Positions 1-5,707 are shown, counted from the stretch's first letter. The stretch: DNA of 6,433 nt from Actinomycetes bacterium (GCA_023389095.1 JAEWFB010000355.1:1-6433), one strand, 5' to 3'. The notes: a model not told the origin generated them from the sequence alone. Made by a program: numbers and translations.

Positions 1-2
1 CG

Positions 3-188
3 TCGTGGGACTTCGTCGCCGTCGGTCGCGGGCACGACACGGCGTACTGGACCGAGTTCCTCCGGGCCCTGCACAAGGTCGACCCCGACATGCCGGTCAA
101 CATCGAGCACGAGGACCTGGAGCTCGACCAGCTCGAGGGCCTGCGGTTCGCGGCGAACACCCTCATCGAGGCGGAGAAGGGCATCTGA
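3..188 (+). CDS. Sugar phosphate isomerase/epimerase family protein, C-terminal fragment
   Basis: Frame 3 is open from the window edge to a TGA at 186-188 and gives the last 61 residues of a protein whose start lies outside the window. The fragment contains VGRGHD near its beginning, then a tryptophan and aromatic stretch (AYWTEFL), then NIEHED followed by LEGLRFAANTL. This is the usual ending of xylose-isomerase-like TIM-barrel proteins (AP endonuclease 2 superfamily), where the Glu in the IEHED strand is a metal ligand. Family members isomerise or epimerise sugars, keto-inositols or related polyols in the cytoplasm; the substrate cannot be told from this fragment. The next gene starts 2 nt after the stop and is a Gfo/Idh/MocA oxidoreductase, a partner frequently found with this family, so an operon is likely. 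The family call is well supported; the specific reaction is unknown. Confidence 0.8.
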   Translation, partial: SWDFVAVGRGHDTAYWTEFLRALHKVDPDMPVNIEHEDLELDQLEGLRFAANTLIEAEKGI

Positions 189-190
189 CG

Positions 191-1246
191 GTGGCGAGCT
201 CTCCGACGGAAGAGCCGCTGCGCCTCGGGATCCTCGGGGCCGCGCGCATCACGTCGTTGAGCGTGGTCGCGCCGGCCGCGGCAACCGGGAACCGGCTCGT
301 GGCCGTCGCCGCCCGCGATGCGGCCAGGGCCGAGTCGTTCGCGGCGGAGCACGGCATCGAGCGCGTGCTCCAGTCCTACGCGGACGTGCTCGCCGACCCC
401 GACGTCGAGGCGGTCTACAACCCGCTGCCCAACGCGTTCCACGCCGAGTGGAACGTCCGCGCGGCCGAGGCGGGCAAGCACGTGCTCGCCGAGAAGCCGT
501 CGGCGCTCGACGCCGCCGAGGCCCGACGCGTCCGCGACGCCGTCCACGCGTCGGGCGTCGTGTTCATGGAGGCGTTCCACTACCCGTACCACCCCCTGTT
601 CCAGCGGGTCTGCACCCTGCTGACGGAGGACGCGGTCGGGCAGGTGCAGCGCATCGAGGCGGTGCTGAGGATGGCGGCGCCGCCGGACGAGGACCCGCGC
701 TGGTCGCGCGAGCTCGGCGGCGGCGCCACGATGGACCTCGGCTGCTACGCGCTCTCGTGCGCGCGGCTGCTCGGACGCTTCGCCGGCGGCGAGCCGCGCG
801 TCGTCGCCGCCCGGGCCGATGTGCGTGCCGGGCACCCGGGCGTCGACGAGCGCCTCTTCGCCGACCTCTCGTTCCCGTCCGGGGCGACGGGCCTGGCGGG
901 CAGCGACATGGACTCGGCCGACCGTGACATGTCGCTGACGGTCATCGGGTCGACCGGGGAGCTCGTCGTGCCGATGTTCGCGGTGCCGCACGAGGACGAC
1001 GCGCTCGTGCTGTGCCGGGACGGGCAGCCGGAGGTCGTCGAGCACCTCGGCACCCGGACCAGCTACACCTACCAGCTCGAGGCCTTCGCCTCGGCCGTGC
1101 GGTACGGCACTCCTGTGCTCACCGATGCCGACTGGTCGGTGGGCAACGCCGAGCTCGTCGACGCGGCCTACGCCGCGTCGGGCCTCAGGGCCGACGCGAC
1201 GGTCCGGGGACAGCGCGCGTCTGGTCGGTCACGTCGGGGCCGATGA
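191..1246 (+). CDS. Gfo/Idh/MocA family NAD(P)-dependent oxidoreductase
   Basis: This 351-residue cytoplasmic protein is full length for the family. I chose GTG 191 because the Rossmann glycine motif follows at once (LGILGAARI, residues 12-20), the previous gene stops 2 nt upstream, and a purine-rich ribosome binding site (GGAGAAGGG, 173-181) sits 9 nt ahead. The frame is open further upstream, but that part is the shadow of the preceding gene. Other marks are the EKP motif at 101-103 with the conserved Lys102, EAFHYPYHP at 127-135, and GGGATMDLGCY at 177-187, where the DxGxY form resembles the glucose-fructose oxidoreductase and dihydrodiol dehydrogenase branch. The N-terminal half binds NAD(P) and the C-terminal alpha/beta half binds the substrate. 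It probably oxidises or reduces a sugar, inositol or related polyol together with the isomerase upstream; the substrate is an open question. Confidence 0.9.
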   Translation: MASSPTEEPLRLGILGAARITSLSVVAPAAATGNRLVAVAARDAARAESFAAEHGIERVLQSYADVLADPDVEAVYNPLPNAFHAEWNVRAAEAGKHVLAEKPSALDAAEARRVRDAVHASGVVFMEAFHYPYHPLFQRVCTLLTEDAVGQVQRIEAVLRMAAPPDEDPRWSRELGGGATMDLGCYALSCARLLGRFAGGEPRVVAARADVRAGHPGVDERLFADLSFPSGATGLAGSDMDSADRDMSLTVIGSTGELVVPMFAVPHEDDALVLCRDGQPEVVEHLGTRTSYTYQLEAFASAVRYGTPVLTDADWSVGNAELVDAAYAASGLRADATVRGQRASGRSRRGR

Positions 1247-1249
1247 CCC

Positions 1250-1786
1250 TTGTCCGGCGACTTCCTACCGGCGCATCATCGAAGGGTGGGCGACGATCTG
1301 TACTGCACCGACCACGCGCTGAAGAACCGGGTCACGGACCAGCTGCGCCGCGCCTCCGACGTCGACCCGGACCGGGTCGGCGTCGCGGTCACCGACGGAG
1401 CCGTCACCCTCTCCGGCGAGGTGGACACCGACCTCGAGAAGGAGGCGGTCCTGCGCGCGGCGTTCCGGGCCGAGGGGCTGCTGGCCCTCGCGGACGAGAT
1501 GGTGGTCCGGCTCCGGCCGGGCTGCGAGGACGTCGACCTCGTGCGATCCGCAGCTCGGGCGCTCGCCTCGGTGACGCACGTCCCCCGGGGCGCCGTCCGC
1601 TTCACGGTCCACGACGGCCGGGTGCTGCTCACCGGCTGGGTCGACTCCGGAGACCAGCGGGAGGCCGCCGAGAGGGCCGTTCGCGCCACCATCGGCGTCG
1701 TCGCGGTCACGAACCTCATCGAGATCGAGCCGGTGTCGGCGCCGGTACCGACGCCGGTACCGACGACCGGACGAGCCTTGCGCTGA
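1250..1786 (+). CDS. BON domain-containing protein (two BON domains)
   Basis: This 178-residue protein carries two BON modules. The first covers roughly residues 22-88 and contains DGAVTLSGEV (49-58). The second covers roughly 94-160 and contains DGRVLLTGWVDS (122-133) and GVVAVTNLIEI (149-159). BON domains are small alpha/beta modules thought to bind phospholipids or other surfaces; in OsmY-type proteins they act in stress responses at the envelope. No signal peptide or membrane helix is visible here, so this copy looks cytoplasmic. The tail is Pro/Val/Thr rich (PVSAPVPTPVPT) and is partly encoded by a 12-bp tandem duplication. The start is uncertain: TTG 1250 is used, only 3 nt after the preceding stop, but GTG 1286, just before the DDLYCTDHALK segment, is equally possible and would remove 12 residues. 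Neither has a well-spaced ribosome binding site. The domain call is firm; the role is not known. Confidence 0.82.
   Translation: MSGDFLPAHHRRVGDDLYCTDHALKNRVTDQLRRASDVDPDRVGVAVTDGAVTLSGEVDTDLEKEAVLRAAFRAEGLLALADEMVVRLRPGCEDVDLVRSAARALASVTHVPRGAVRFTVHDGRVLLTGWVDSGDQREAAERAVRATIGVVAVTNLIEIEPVSAPVPTPVPTTGRALR
1741..1764 (+). repeat. 12-bp tandem duplication inside the BON gene
   Basis: The unit GCCGGTACCGAC occurs twice in direct succession and remains in frame. It gives the repeated Pro-Val-Pro-Thr stretch near the C terminus of the BON protein, beyond the second BON domain. It is probably a simple slippage product in a flexible tail. Confidence 0.75.
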
Positions 1787-1793
1787 CCGGCCG

Positions 1794-2612
1794 TCACATC
1801 GGCATGGGGCCCGGCGCCGGAACGGTGAGCCACGGGACGGCCTGCGGCGCCACGAGCACGAGCACACCGAGCCCGAGGAGCACCAGTGCCGTGCCGAACG
1901 TCGCGGCCCGGCGCCAGGGGAGGACCTTCTCCACCGCGATGAGGACGGCGACGCCCGCCATCCACACCGGGCTCATGACGCCCAGGGCGAAGAGCGAGAG
2001 CATCAGCGCCCAGCAGCACCCGACGCACCAGGCGCCGTTGCGCACTCCCATCCGCAGAGCCCCCGACCACCCGTCGCGCCACGACCCGAGCAGCAGCCCG
2101 AGCGGGCTCCGGCACTTGTTCAGGCAGACCCGCTTGAGCGGCGTCAGCTCGTACACCGCGGCCAGCAGCAGCGTCCCCACCGTGAGGGCCCGGCCTCCGG
2201 CGTCCCAACGCAGGTCGGGCAGGACGCGCCCCGCGACGATCCCGAGCACGAAGGCGACGACGCCTGCCGCGGCCCAGGTGGCCAGGTAGCCGACGACGAA
2301 GGCGACCGGCGCCGACGACGTCCTGCTCATCCGCGAGAACAGTGCCACCGTCGGGGCCACCGACGGGAACATCATCGCGGCCATCATCACGACCCACACC
2401 GTGAGGAACCAACCGAAGGTGCCCAGCGCGGTCCACGGACCCTGGTCCATCCCGCGCATCTGCTCGACCGTCCACCACCACCCGGCCGCGGCGAGCACGA
2501 CGAGGACCGACACGAGCACCACATGGGCACGGACCGCGGCGTAGGCGGGACGGAGCCCCGGGTCGGCAGGGCGGGCCGCACCCTGCCGGGTCGCTCCGGT
2601 CAGGCGGCCCAT
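1794..2612 (-). CDS. DUF2182 domain-containing integral membrane protein
   Basis: This 272-residue polytopic membrane protein has hydrophobic segments near residues 28-46, 64-83, 103-127, 142-155, 197-225 and 237-257. It shows the marks of the DUF2182 family (annotated as predicted metal-binding membrane proteins): WVVMMAAMMFPSVAP at 73-87, YELTPLKRVCLNKCRSP at 154-170, GAWCVGCCWALM at 193-204, and VEKVLPW at 227-233. The Met-rich helix and the paired cysteines (Cys163, Cys167, Cys196, Cys199, Cys200) could bind a soft metal such as copper, but this is inferred. The start ATG at 2612 lies inside the last codons of the DUF1326 gene (13-nt overlap) without a clear ribosome binding site of its own, so translation is probably coupled. 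The gene ends 7 nt from the convergent BON gene stop. No function is established for the family; transport, metal insertion or redox roles are all possible. Confidence 0.88.
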   Translation of the reverse strand: MGRLTGATRQGAARPADPGLRPAYAAVRAHVVLVSVLVVLAAAGWWWTVEQMRGMDQGPWTALGTFGWFLTVWVVMMAAMMFPSVAPTVALFSRMSRTSSAPVAFVVGYLATWAAAGVVAFVLGIVAGRVLPDLRWDAGGRALTVGTLLLAAVYELTPLKRVCLNKCRSPLGLLLGSWRDGWSGALRMGVRNGAWCVGCCWALMLSLFALGVMSPVWMAGVAVLIAVEKVLPWRRAATFGTALVLLGLGVLVLVAPQAVPWLTVPAPGPMPM

Positions 2613-3202
2613 GAGAAGCCGGACTTCGACAGCCCGGTCTTCCCCGCGTAGGTGATCCCGAAGGCGTCGATGCTCGAGCTCTTCGCCTCGGCCATCGTCA
2701 GGTCGGACCCCACCGGATGGAACATCCCGGAGAACCGCACCGGCTCGCCCGTGTCCACCCCGAACGGCACGACGTCCTCGATCTCGAAGTCGATCGCGTC
2801 GCCGACCCGGACCCGGTGACGCAGCCCGTCGTGGTCCACCTCGATGGCGGCCCGTTCGACACCCAGCATCTCCCCGATCAGTGGAGCCAGCCCGGCCATC
2901 GGCCCGCCCAGCTGTCCACTGAACACCTGCACGAGCCGCTCGAACTGGTCGTCGCTGGCGCGCTCGTCGACGTAGACACCGACCCGCCAGTTGCCCTCCG
3001 TCATGACCTTCGGCGTGTCCGCGACCAGCACGACCCTGCGGCCGGCGACGTCCGTTCCGTCGACGACCCCCTCGCCGATGTCGAAGACCAAGGTCACCCG
3101 GCAGAAGTCGTACGTCGCCCCGTGGTCGAGGGACAGGTTGCACGGGCACATGAGCTCGCACGAGCACGTCTCGACGTAGTCACCCTTGAGGTTCCAGGAC
3201 AT
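2600..3202 (-). CDS. DUF1326 domain-containing protein
   Basis: This 200-residue soluble protein is full length for DUF1326. It opens with W-x-L-x-G-D-Y-V-E-T followed by CSCELMCPC (residues 13-21), a CxCxxxCxC cluster that is the hallmark of the family and looks like a metal-binding site; Cys34 is a further candidate ligand. Other matching parts are GNWRVGVYVDERAS (70-83), FSGQLGGPMAGLAPLIGEMLGVE (mid-protein, about 95-116) and the FSGMFHPVG segment near 157-165. No signal peptide or membrane helix is visible. ATG 3202 is preceded by GAAGGGG at a spacing of 5 nt on the minus strand, a good start. The gene is the first of an operon and its 3' end overlaps the DUF2182 gene by 13 nt. DUF1326 and DUF2182 are commonly found side by side, which suggests one system, perhaps metal handling. 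The family call is firm; the function is undefined. Confidence 0.88.
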   Translation of the reverse strand: MSWNLKGDYVETCSCELMCPCNLSLDHGATYDFCRVTLVFDIGEGVVDGTDVAGRRVVLVADTPKVMTEGNWRVGVYVDERASDDQFERLVQVFSGQLGGPMAGLAPLIGEMLGVERAAIEVDHDGLRHRVRVGDAIDFEIEDVVPFGVDTGEPVRFSGMFHPVGSDLTMAEAKSSSIDAFGITYAGKTGLSKSGFSWAA

Positions 3203-3207
3203 GATGA

Positions 3208-3214
3208 CCCCTTC
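3208..3214 (-). promoter_or_regulatory. Ribosome binding site of the DUF1326 gene
   Basis: On the minus strand GAAGGGG stands 5 nt before the ATG at 3202. It fixes the start of the DUF1326 gene. Confidence 0.65.
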
Positions 3215-3230
3215 AATCCCCCCAACCGCG

Positions 3231-3260
3231 AGTGTCGCGCCGCTCGGCGGGGCGTGTCAA
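3231..3260 (-). promoter_or_regulatory. Candidate promoter of the DUF1326-DUF2182 operon
   Basis: Read on the minus strand, a perfect TTGACA (3260-3255) is followed after 18 nt by GACACT (3236-3231), which fits a loose TAnnnT-type -10 box only at its A and final T. The start codon is about 30 nt further on. A second perfect TTGACA lies on the same strand at 3336-3331 but has no convincing -10 at 16-19 nt. The -35 is strong and the -10 weak, so this is a candidate only. Confidence 0.4.
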
Positions 3261-3378
3261 CGAACGGGCTCCCGGCACCGCATGCCACCCCTGCTTGTCC
3301 CGATCAATCGCCCGAATTCCCAAGTGTCGCTGTCAAATCCGACTTCTCACCCATGCCGCGTGGAGAGCAGCCGGACTC

Positions 3379-3405
3379 TTGACCAGCCGTCCACCGAGGT
3401 CGAAT
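3379..3405 (+). promoter_or_regulatory. Weak candidate promoter of the Tat-exported protein gene
   Basis: TTGACC (3379-3384) is followed after 15 nt by TCGAAT (3400-3405), with four of six matches to TATAAT. The spacing is shorter than usual. It precedes the short leader ORF at 3419 and would give a transcript starting just before its ribosome binding site. Confidence 0.25.
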
Positions 3406-3418
3406 CTGGAGGATCGGC

Positions 3419-3442
3419 ATGTCCTTTGTCGGGTCTCGATGA
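3419..3442 (+). CDS. Putative seven-residue leader peptide ORF (MSFVGSR)
   Basis: ATG 3419 is preceded by GGAGGA (3408-3413) at an ideal 5-nt spacing and opens a frame of seven codons, MSFVGSR, ended by TGA at 3440-3442. The main gene starts 14 nt later with its own AGGAGG. The short ORF is in a different frame from the main gene. Such an arrangement could be a leader peptide that tunes expression by attenuation, re-initiation or ribosome queuing. No run of one amino acid hints at a sensed ligand. It could also be a chance start codon after a purine-rich stretch, and the peptide itself is unlikely to have a function. Confidence 0.35.
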   Translation: MSFVGSR

Positions 3443-3444
3443 AC

Positions 3445-3450
3445 AGGAGG
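3445..3450 (+). promoter_or_regulatory. Strong ribosome binding site of the Tat-exported protein
   Basis: AGGAGG is a perfect Shine-Dalgarno sequence 5 nt before ATG 3456. It favours this start over the in-frame ATG at 3471, which has a weaker GGAGGAG-like site. Confidence 0.75.
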
Positions 3451-3455
3451 TCACC

Positions 3456-3947
3456 ATGGAGGAGCACGTGATGAACCGGCGTCGGGTGCTGTTGGGAGCA
3501 GGCGCCGCGGGCGCGGTGGCGATCGGGGGCGTGGCGGGGGCCTCGTCGGCCTCGGCCACCGACAGCGGCGGGGGTAGCGGAGGCTCCAGCCTCACGGGCA
3601 GCTGGGTCATCAACCGGAAGGACGACCCGCCCGCCGACCAGACGCAGGTGTCGGCCGTCATCAGCTTCGCGGGCGGTGGCGTCTTCATCAGCCACGACAT
3701 CTCCCCGGCTGGTCCCCCCGGCACGGGCACCTGGGACCGGCGCAACGGCGGAGGGTTCAAGGGGACGTTCTGGACGGGTCAGGCCGGTGGCCCCGGCGGC
3801 CCGGGGGTGACGATCCGCGTTCGGTTCCACGGGAGCGTCCACCACGGAAAGATCAGCGGCAGCTACGACTTCGCGGTGTTCGACCCCTCGGGCGCCATGG
3901 TCGACTCCGGCACCGGCGCGTTCAGCGGTCACCGGATCGACGCGTGA
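3456..3947 (+). CDS. Tat-exported hypothetical protein, small beta-rich domain
   Basis: This 163-residue protein begins with a twin-arginine signal: Met-Asn-Arg-Arg-Arg-Val-Leu-Leu at residues 6-13, an Ala/Gly-rich hydrophobic stretch (14-29) and a likely cleavage after Ala34 (SASA|TDS). A short Gly/Ser linker (38-45) leads to one domain of about 115 residues with LTGSW (46-50), ISFAGGGVFISHD (69-81), GTGTWDRRNGGGFKGTFW (89-106) and a closing GAFSGHRI. The alternation of Gly-Thr/Ser-Trp and short strands suggests a small beta barrel of the lipocalin-like sort seen in many uncharacterised actinobacterial Tat proteins. Export in folded form across the membrane is likely; no lipobox or catalytic motif is visible. 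The upstream leader ORF and the strong AGGAGG suggest tight control and high expression. The nitroreductase downstream is probably transcribed with it or from it, with a GC hairpin between. Function is not known. Confidence 0.82.
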   Translation: MEEHVMNRRRVLLGAGAAGAVAIGGVAGASSASATDSGGGSGGSSLTGSWVINRKDDPPADQTQVSAVISFAGGGVFISHDISPAGPPGTGTWDRRNGGGFKGTFWTGQAGGPGGPGVTIRVRFHGSVHHGKISGSYDFAVFDPSGAMVDSGTGAFSGHRIDA

Positions 3948-3952
3948 GGCCG

Positions 3953-3969
3953 GCCCGCCGCAGGCGGGC
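3953..3969 (+). terminator. Perfect 7-bp GC hairpin after the Tat protein gene
   Basis: GCCCGCC and GGCGGGC form a perfect stem around a 3-nt loop (GCA), starting 5 nt after the stop of the Tat protein gene. There is no T-run, so it is at best a weak or factor-aided terminator. It ends 1 nt before ATG 3971, so it could also block initiation there, attenuate the nitroreductase message or protect the 3' end of the upstream transcript. Confidence 0.4.
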
Positions 3970-3970
3970 G

Positions 3971-4522
3971 ATGGCCATCCGAGCCCCTGAGGCGCACCAT
4001 GGCTTCGTGGAGACGTGGGACGCCTTGCGGGCGCGACGAAATGTTCGGCAGTTCACGGAGCGGCCGGTTCCGGACGAGGCCCTCGACCGGATCCTGGACG
4101 CGGGGCGGCGCGCCCCCTCGGCTGGCAACTGGCAGCCGTGGGACTTCGTGCTCGTCACCGACCGGGCGCAGCTCGTGGAGCTCTCGAAGGTCTGGCAGGG
4201 CGCCAGACACGTCGCCGGCGCGGCGGCCGCGATCGCGATCGTCGCGCCGGAGCCGACGGACGAGCGGCAGTCGGCGCTCCTCCAGTACGACCTCGGCCAG
4301 GCGACCTACGCGATGACGGTCGCCGCTGCCGATCTCGGCGTCGGCACCGGTCACGCCGCGGCCGCGGACCAGGCCCAGGCCCGGGCCGTCCTCGGTTTCC
4401 CCGAGGGGCGGTTCCTCGCGTACCTGCTCTCCGTCGGCTACCCCGCGGACCGGCCCCTGGCCGTCATCGAGCGGCTGGACCGGCGCCCGTTCGACGAGGT
4501 CGTGCACCGCGGGCGCTGGTGA
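3971..4522 (+). CDS. Nitroreductase family protein (FMN-dependent)
   Basis: This 183-residue cytoplasmic enzyme shows the nitroreductase fold marks: RRNVRQF (22-28, the N-terminal FMN phosphate-binding arginines), APSAGNWQPWDFV (48-60, with the conserved Ser, Asn, Gln-Pro-Trp), DLGQATYAM (107-115), AADLGVGTGH (119-128), and the closing GYPA (156-159) and DEVVHRGRW (175-183). Members use FMN and NAD(P)H to reduce nitro compounds, quinones or other electrophiles and usually act as dimers; the natural substrate is unknown. The start is uncertain. ATG 3971 is used; GTG 4007 would begin directly at ETWDALRARRNVR, fits the usual family N terminus, and is not masked by the hairpin at 3953-3969. GTG 3944 overlaps the preceding stop. 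None has a well-placed ribosome binding site. The family assignment is secure. Confidence 0.87.
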   Translation: MAIRAPEAHHGFVETWDALRARRNVRQFTERPVPDEALDRILDAGRRAPSAGNWQPWDFVLVTDRAQLVELSKVWQGARHVAGAAAAIAIVAPEPTDERQSALLQYDLGQATYAMTVAAADLGVGTGHAAAADQAQARAVLGFPEGRFLAYLLSVGYPADRPLAVIERLDRRPFDEVVHRGRW

Positions 4523-4550
4523 CCCGCGCGACGGCTGACGCCTCGACGGC

Positions 4551-4562
4551 TCGACGCGTCGA
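4551..4562. other. 12-bp perfect palindrome in a convergent intergenic gap
   Basis: TCGACGCGTCGA reads the same on both strands. It lies in the 60-bp gap between the nitroreductase stop and the stop of the minus-strand membrane gene, amid further copies of CTCGACG. It might help transcription end from both sides or bind a dimeric protein, but CG-rich palindromes are frequent in such DNA. Confidence 0.3.
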
Positions 4563-4582
4563 CGTACGGGGGAGCGTCCGGC

Positions 4583-4783
4583 CTAGGGCCAGGGGGCCGT
4601 GAGGTAGGCGACCACGAGCACCACCAGCGCGAGCCCCGCGAGCAGCGCACCGATCTGCGCCTGGCGGCCGCGCCGCGCGGACACGTCCTCCCCGGACGAC
4701 CCCGGACCCGTCATCGAGCCCCACACGATGAGCCCGATGCCTAGCGCGAGGACACAACCGACCCCGACCCAGAGGTAGGTCAT
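4583..4783 (-). CDS. Small two-helix membrane protein, hypothetical
   Basis: This 66-residue protein has two clear membrane segments, residues about 3-21 (YLWVGVGCVLALGIGLIVW) and about 44-62 (IGALLAGLALVVLVVAYL). The 20-residue loop between them is polar (GPGSSGEDVSARRGRQAQ), and its Arg cluster suggests that the loop faces the cytoplasm. ATG 4783 has GAGG only 2 nt ahead on the minus strand, closer than ideal. It is transcribed alone, convergent with the nitroreductase and divergent from the RibD-like gene. Small hypothetical proteins of this shape are common in actinobacteria; I do not recognise the family. Strong hydrophobic periodicity and an in-frame stop argue for a real gene over a shadow, as the opposite strand here has no better candidate. 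Confidence 0.65.
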   Translation of the reverse strand: MTYLWVGVGCVLALGIGLIVWGSMTGPGSSGEDVSARRGRQAQIGALLAGLALVVLVVAYLTAPWP

Positions 4784-5042
4784 GGCCTCGCGTGCCGATC
4801 CTGTTGGGCCTCAGTCCGATTCCACACGGTGCGCACATCCCTCCTGTGCAGCCGGCGACTCCTCGAACTCACCACGCTACGCCGGAGCCACCCGGTTCGA
4901 CCCCTGTCGCCCGCCCGAGCGGCCGCCCGCACGGCCGGGATTGCCCCAGCACCGAGGGCCGGTTCCCGCCCTGCGTGCCCCTAGGCTGCAAGGGCCCACC
5001 AGACAGAGCCCACAGTGCAGTCGACGACCCAGGAGGGCGCGG
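4784..5042. promoter_or_regulatory. Divergent intergenic region with -10-like boxes
   Basis: This 259-bp gap separates two divergent genes and should hold both promoters. On the plus strand TAGGCT (4982-4987) matches the TAnnnT form of actinobacterial -10 boxes, about 55 nt before ATG 5043, without a clear -35 at 16-18 nt. On the minus strand TAGCGT (4879-4874) is a similar box about 90 nt before the membrane protein start. A short inverted repeat (CGGCC at 4920-4924, GGCCG at 4933-4937) lies between them. No coding sequence is convincing here. Confidence 0.35.
5031..5036 (+). promoter_or_regulatory. Strong ribosome binding site of the first RibD-like gene
   Basis: AGGAGG stands 6 nt before ATG 5043. 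It decides the start, because the same frame is open well upstream without any family resemblance there. Confidence 0.75.
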
Positions 5043-5696
5043 ATGTCGCTCACACGGATCTCCAACTTCTCGATCTCCCTCGACGGCTTCGGCACCGGCG
5101 AGCCGCAGAGCCTCGAGGCCCCGTTCGGCCATGCGGGGCAGCGCCTCCACCAGTGGATGATGGCCACCCGGTCGTGGGGCGCGGGCGGCACCACCGGCGT
5201 GGACAACGCCTTCGCAGAGCCCCACGACCACGGCTTCGGCGCCGAGATCATGGGTGCCAACAAGTTCGGCCCGCCCGGCTGGCAGGACGACCCGGACTGG
5301 ACGGGCTGGTGGGGCCCGAACCCGCCGTTCCACACCCCCACCTTCGTGCTCACCCACCGCCCGCGGTCCCCGATCGAGATGGAGGGCGGCACGACGTTCC
5401 ACTTCCTCGAGGCCACTCCCGCCGAGGCGCTGGAGACGGCTCGCGCGGCGGCCGACGGCAAGGACGTGCGGATCGGCGGTGGCGTCACGGTAGTGCGCGA
5501 CTTCCTCCTTGCCGGGCTCGTCGACCAGATGCACCTCGTGCAGGTCCCGATCCTGCTCGGCCGCGGCGTCCGCCTCTGGGACGGCCTCGAGGCCTTCGAC
5601 GACGACTACGACGTCGAGGCGATCTCCTCGCCCAGCGGCGTCACCCACTTCAGCTTCACACGCAGGGGTGTCCGATCCGGGGCGGCTTCTTCGTAG
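5043..5696 (+). CDS. Dihydrofolate reductase family (RibD C-terminal domain) protein
   Basis: This 217-residue cytoplasmic protein has the single-domain RibD C-terminal/dihydrofolate-reductase-like fold. It shows NFSISLDGFGTG (8-19), the usual N-terminal strand and loop; GAEIMGANKFG (66-76), where most relatives have a G-R-x-T segment; PTFVLTHRPR (99-108); IGGGVTVVRDFLLAGLVDQ (144-162), the glycine loop and helix that contact NADPH; and HLVQVPILLGRGVRLWDGL (164-182). Relatives such as RibD and YyaP/YwjB-type proteins bind NADPH and reduce pterin-like or other substrates, but most have no known reaction. The next gene, 53 nt downstream, encodes a shorter paralogue, and a luciferase-like oxidoreductase follows, so a redox operon is plausible. 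ATG 5043 is set by the AGGAGG 6 nt upstream. The family call is firm; the substrate is unknown. Confidence 0.88.
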   Translation: MSLTRISNFSISLDGFGTGEPQSLEAPFGHAGQRLHQWMMATRSWGAGGTTGVDNAFAEPHDHGFGAEIMGANKFGPPGWQDDPDWTGWWGPNPPFHTPTFVLTHRPRSPIEMEGGTTFHFLEATPAEALETARAAADGKDVRIGGGVTVVRDFLLAGLVDQMHLVQVPILLGRGVRLWDGLEAFDDDYDVEAISSPSGVTHFSFTRRGVRSGAASS

Positions 5697-5707
5697 CAGG
5701 AGTGAAG

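Noticed and set aside
1276..2481. A long minus-strand open frame spans the BON gene and part of the DUF2182 gene.
   Set aside because: It is rich in Arg, Gly and Ala with no family resemblance, and crosses two genes with strong domain evidence in other frames.
3186..3455. Upstream in-frame extension of the Tat protein gene beginning at ATG 3186.
   Set aside because: It would overlap the DUF1326 start, bury the twin-arginine signal deep inside the protein and ignore the perfect AGGAGG before ATG 3456.
3999..4316. ATG 3999 has GAGG at a good 6-nt spacing and opens a 105-codon frame inside the nitroreductase.
   Set aside because: Its product is an Arg/Ser/Pro-rich low-complexity chain typical of an off-frame reading of GC-rich DNA, while the overlapping frame has the full nitroreductase motif set.
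4888..4905. CGGTTCGACCCC resembles a tRNA T-loop, which could mark a tRNA end or an attachment site.
   Set aside because: The flanking bases do not form a 5-bp T stem, and no acceptor, D or anticodon arm is found around it.
4782..5042. Upstream extension of the first RibD-like protein in the same frame.
   Set aside because: The added residues are Pro/Arg-rich without family likeness, and ATG 5043 has an ideal ribosome binding site and the correct family N terminus.
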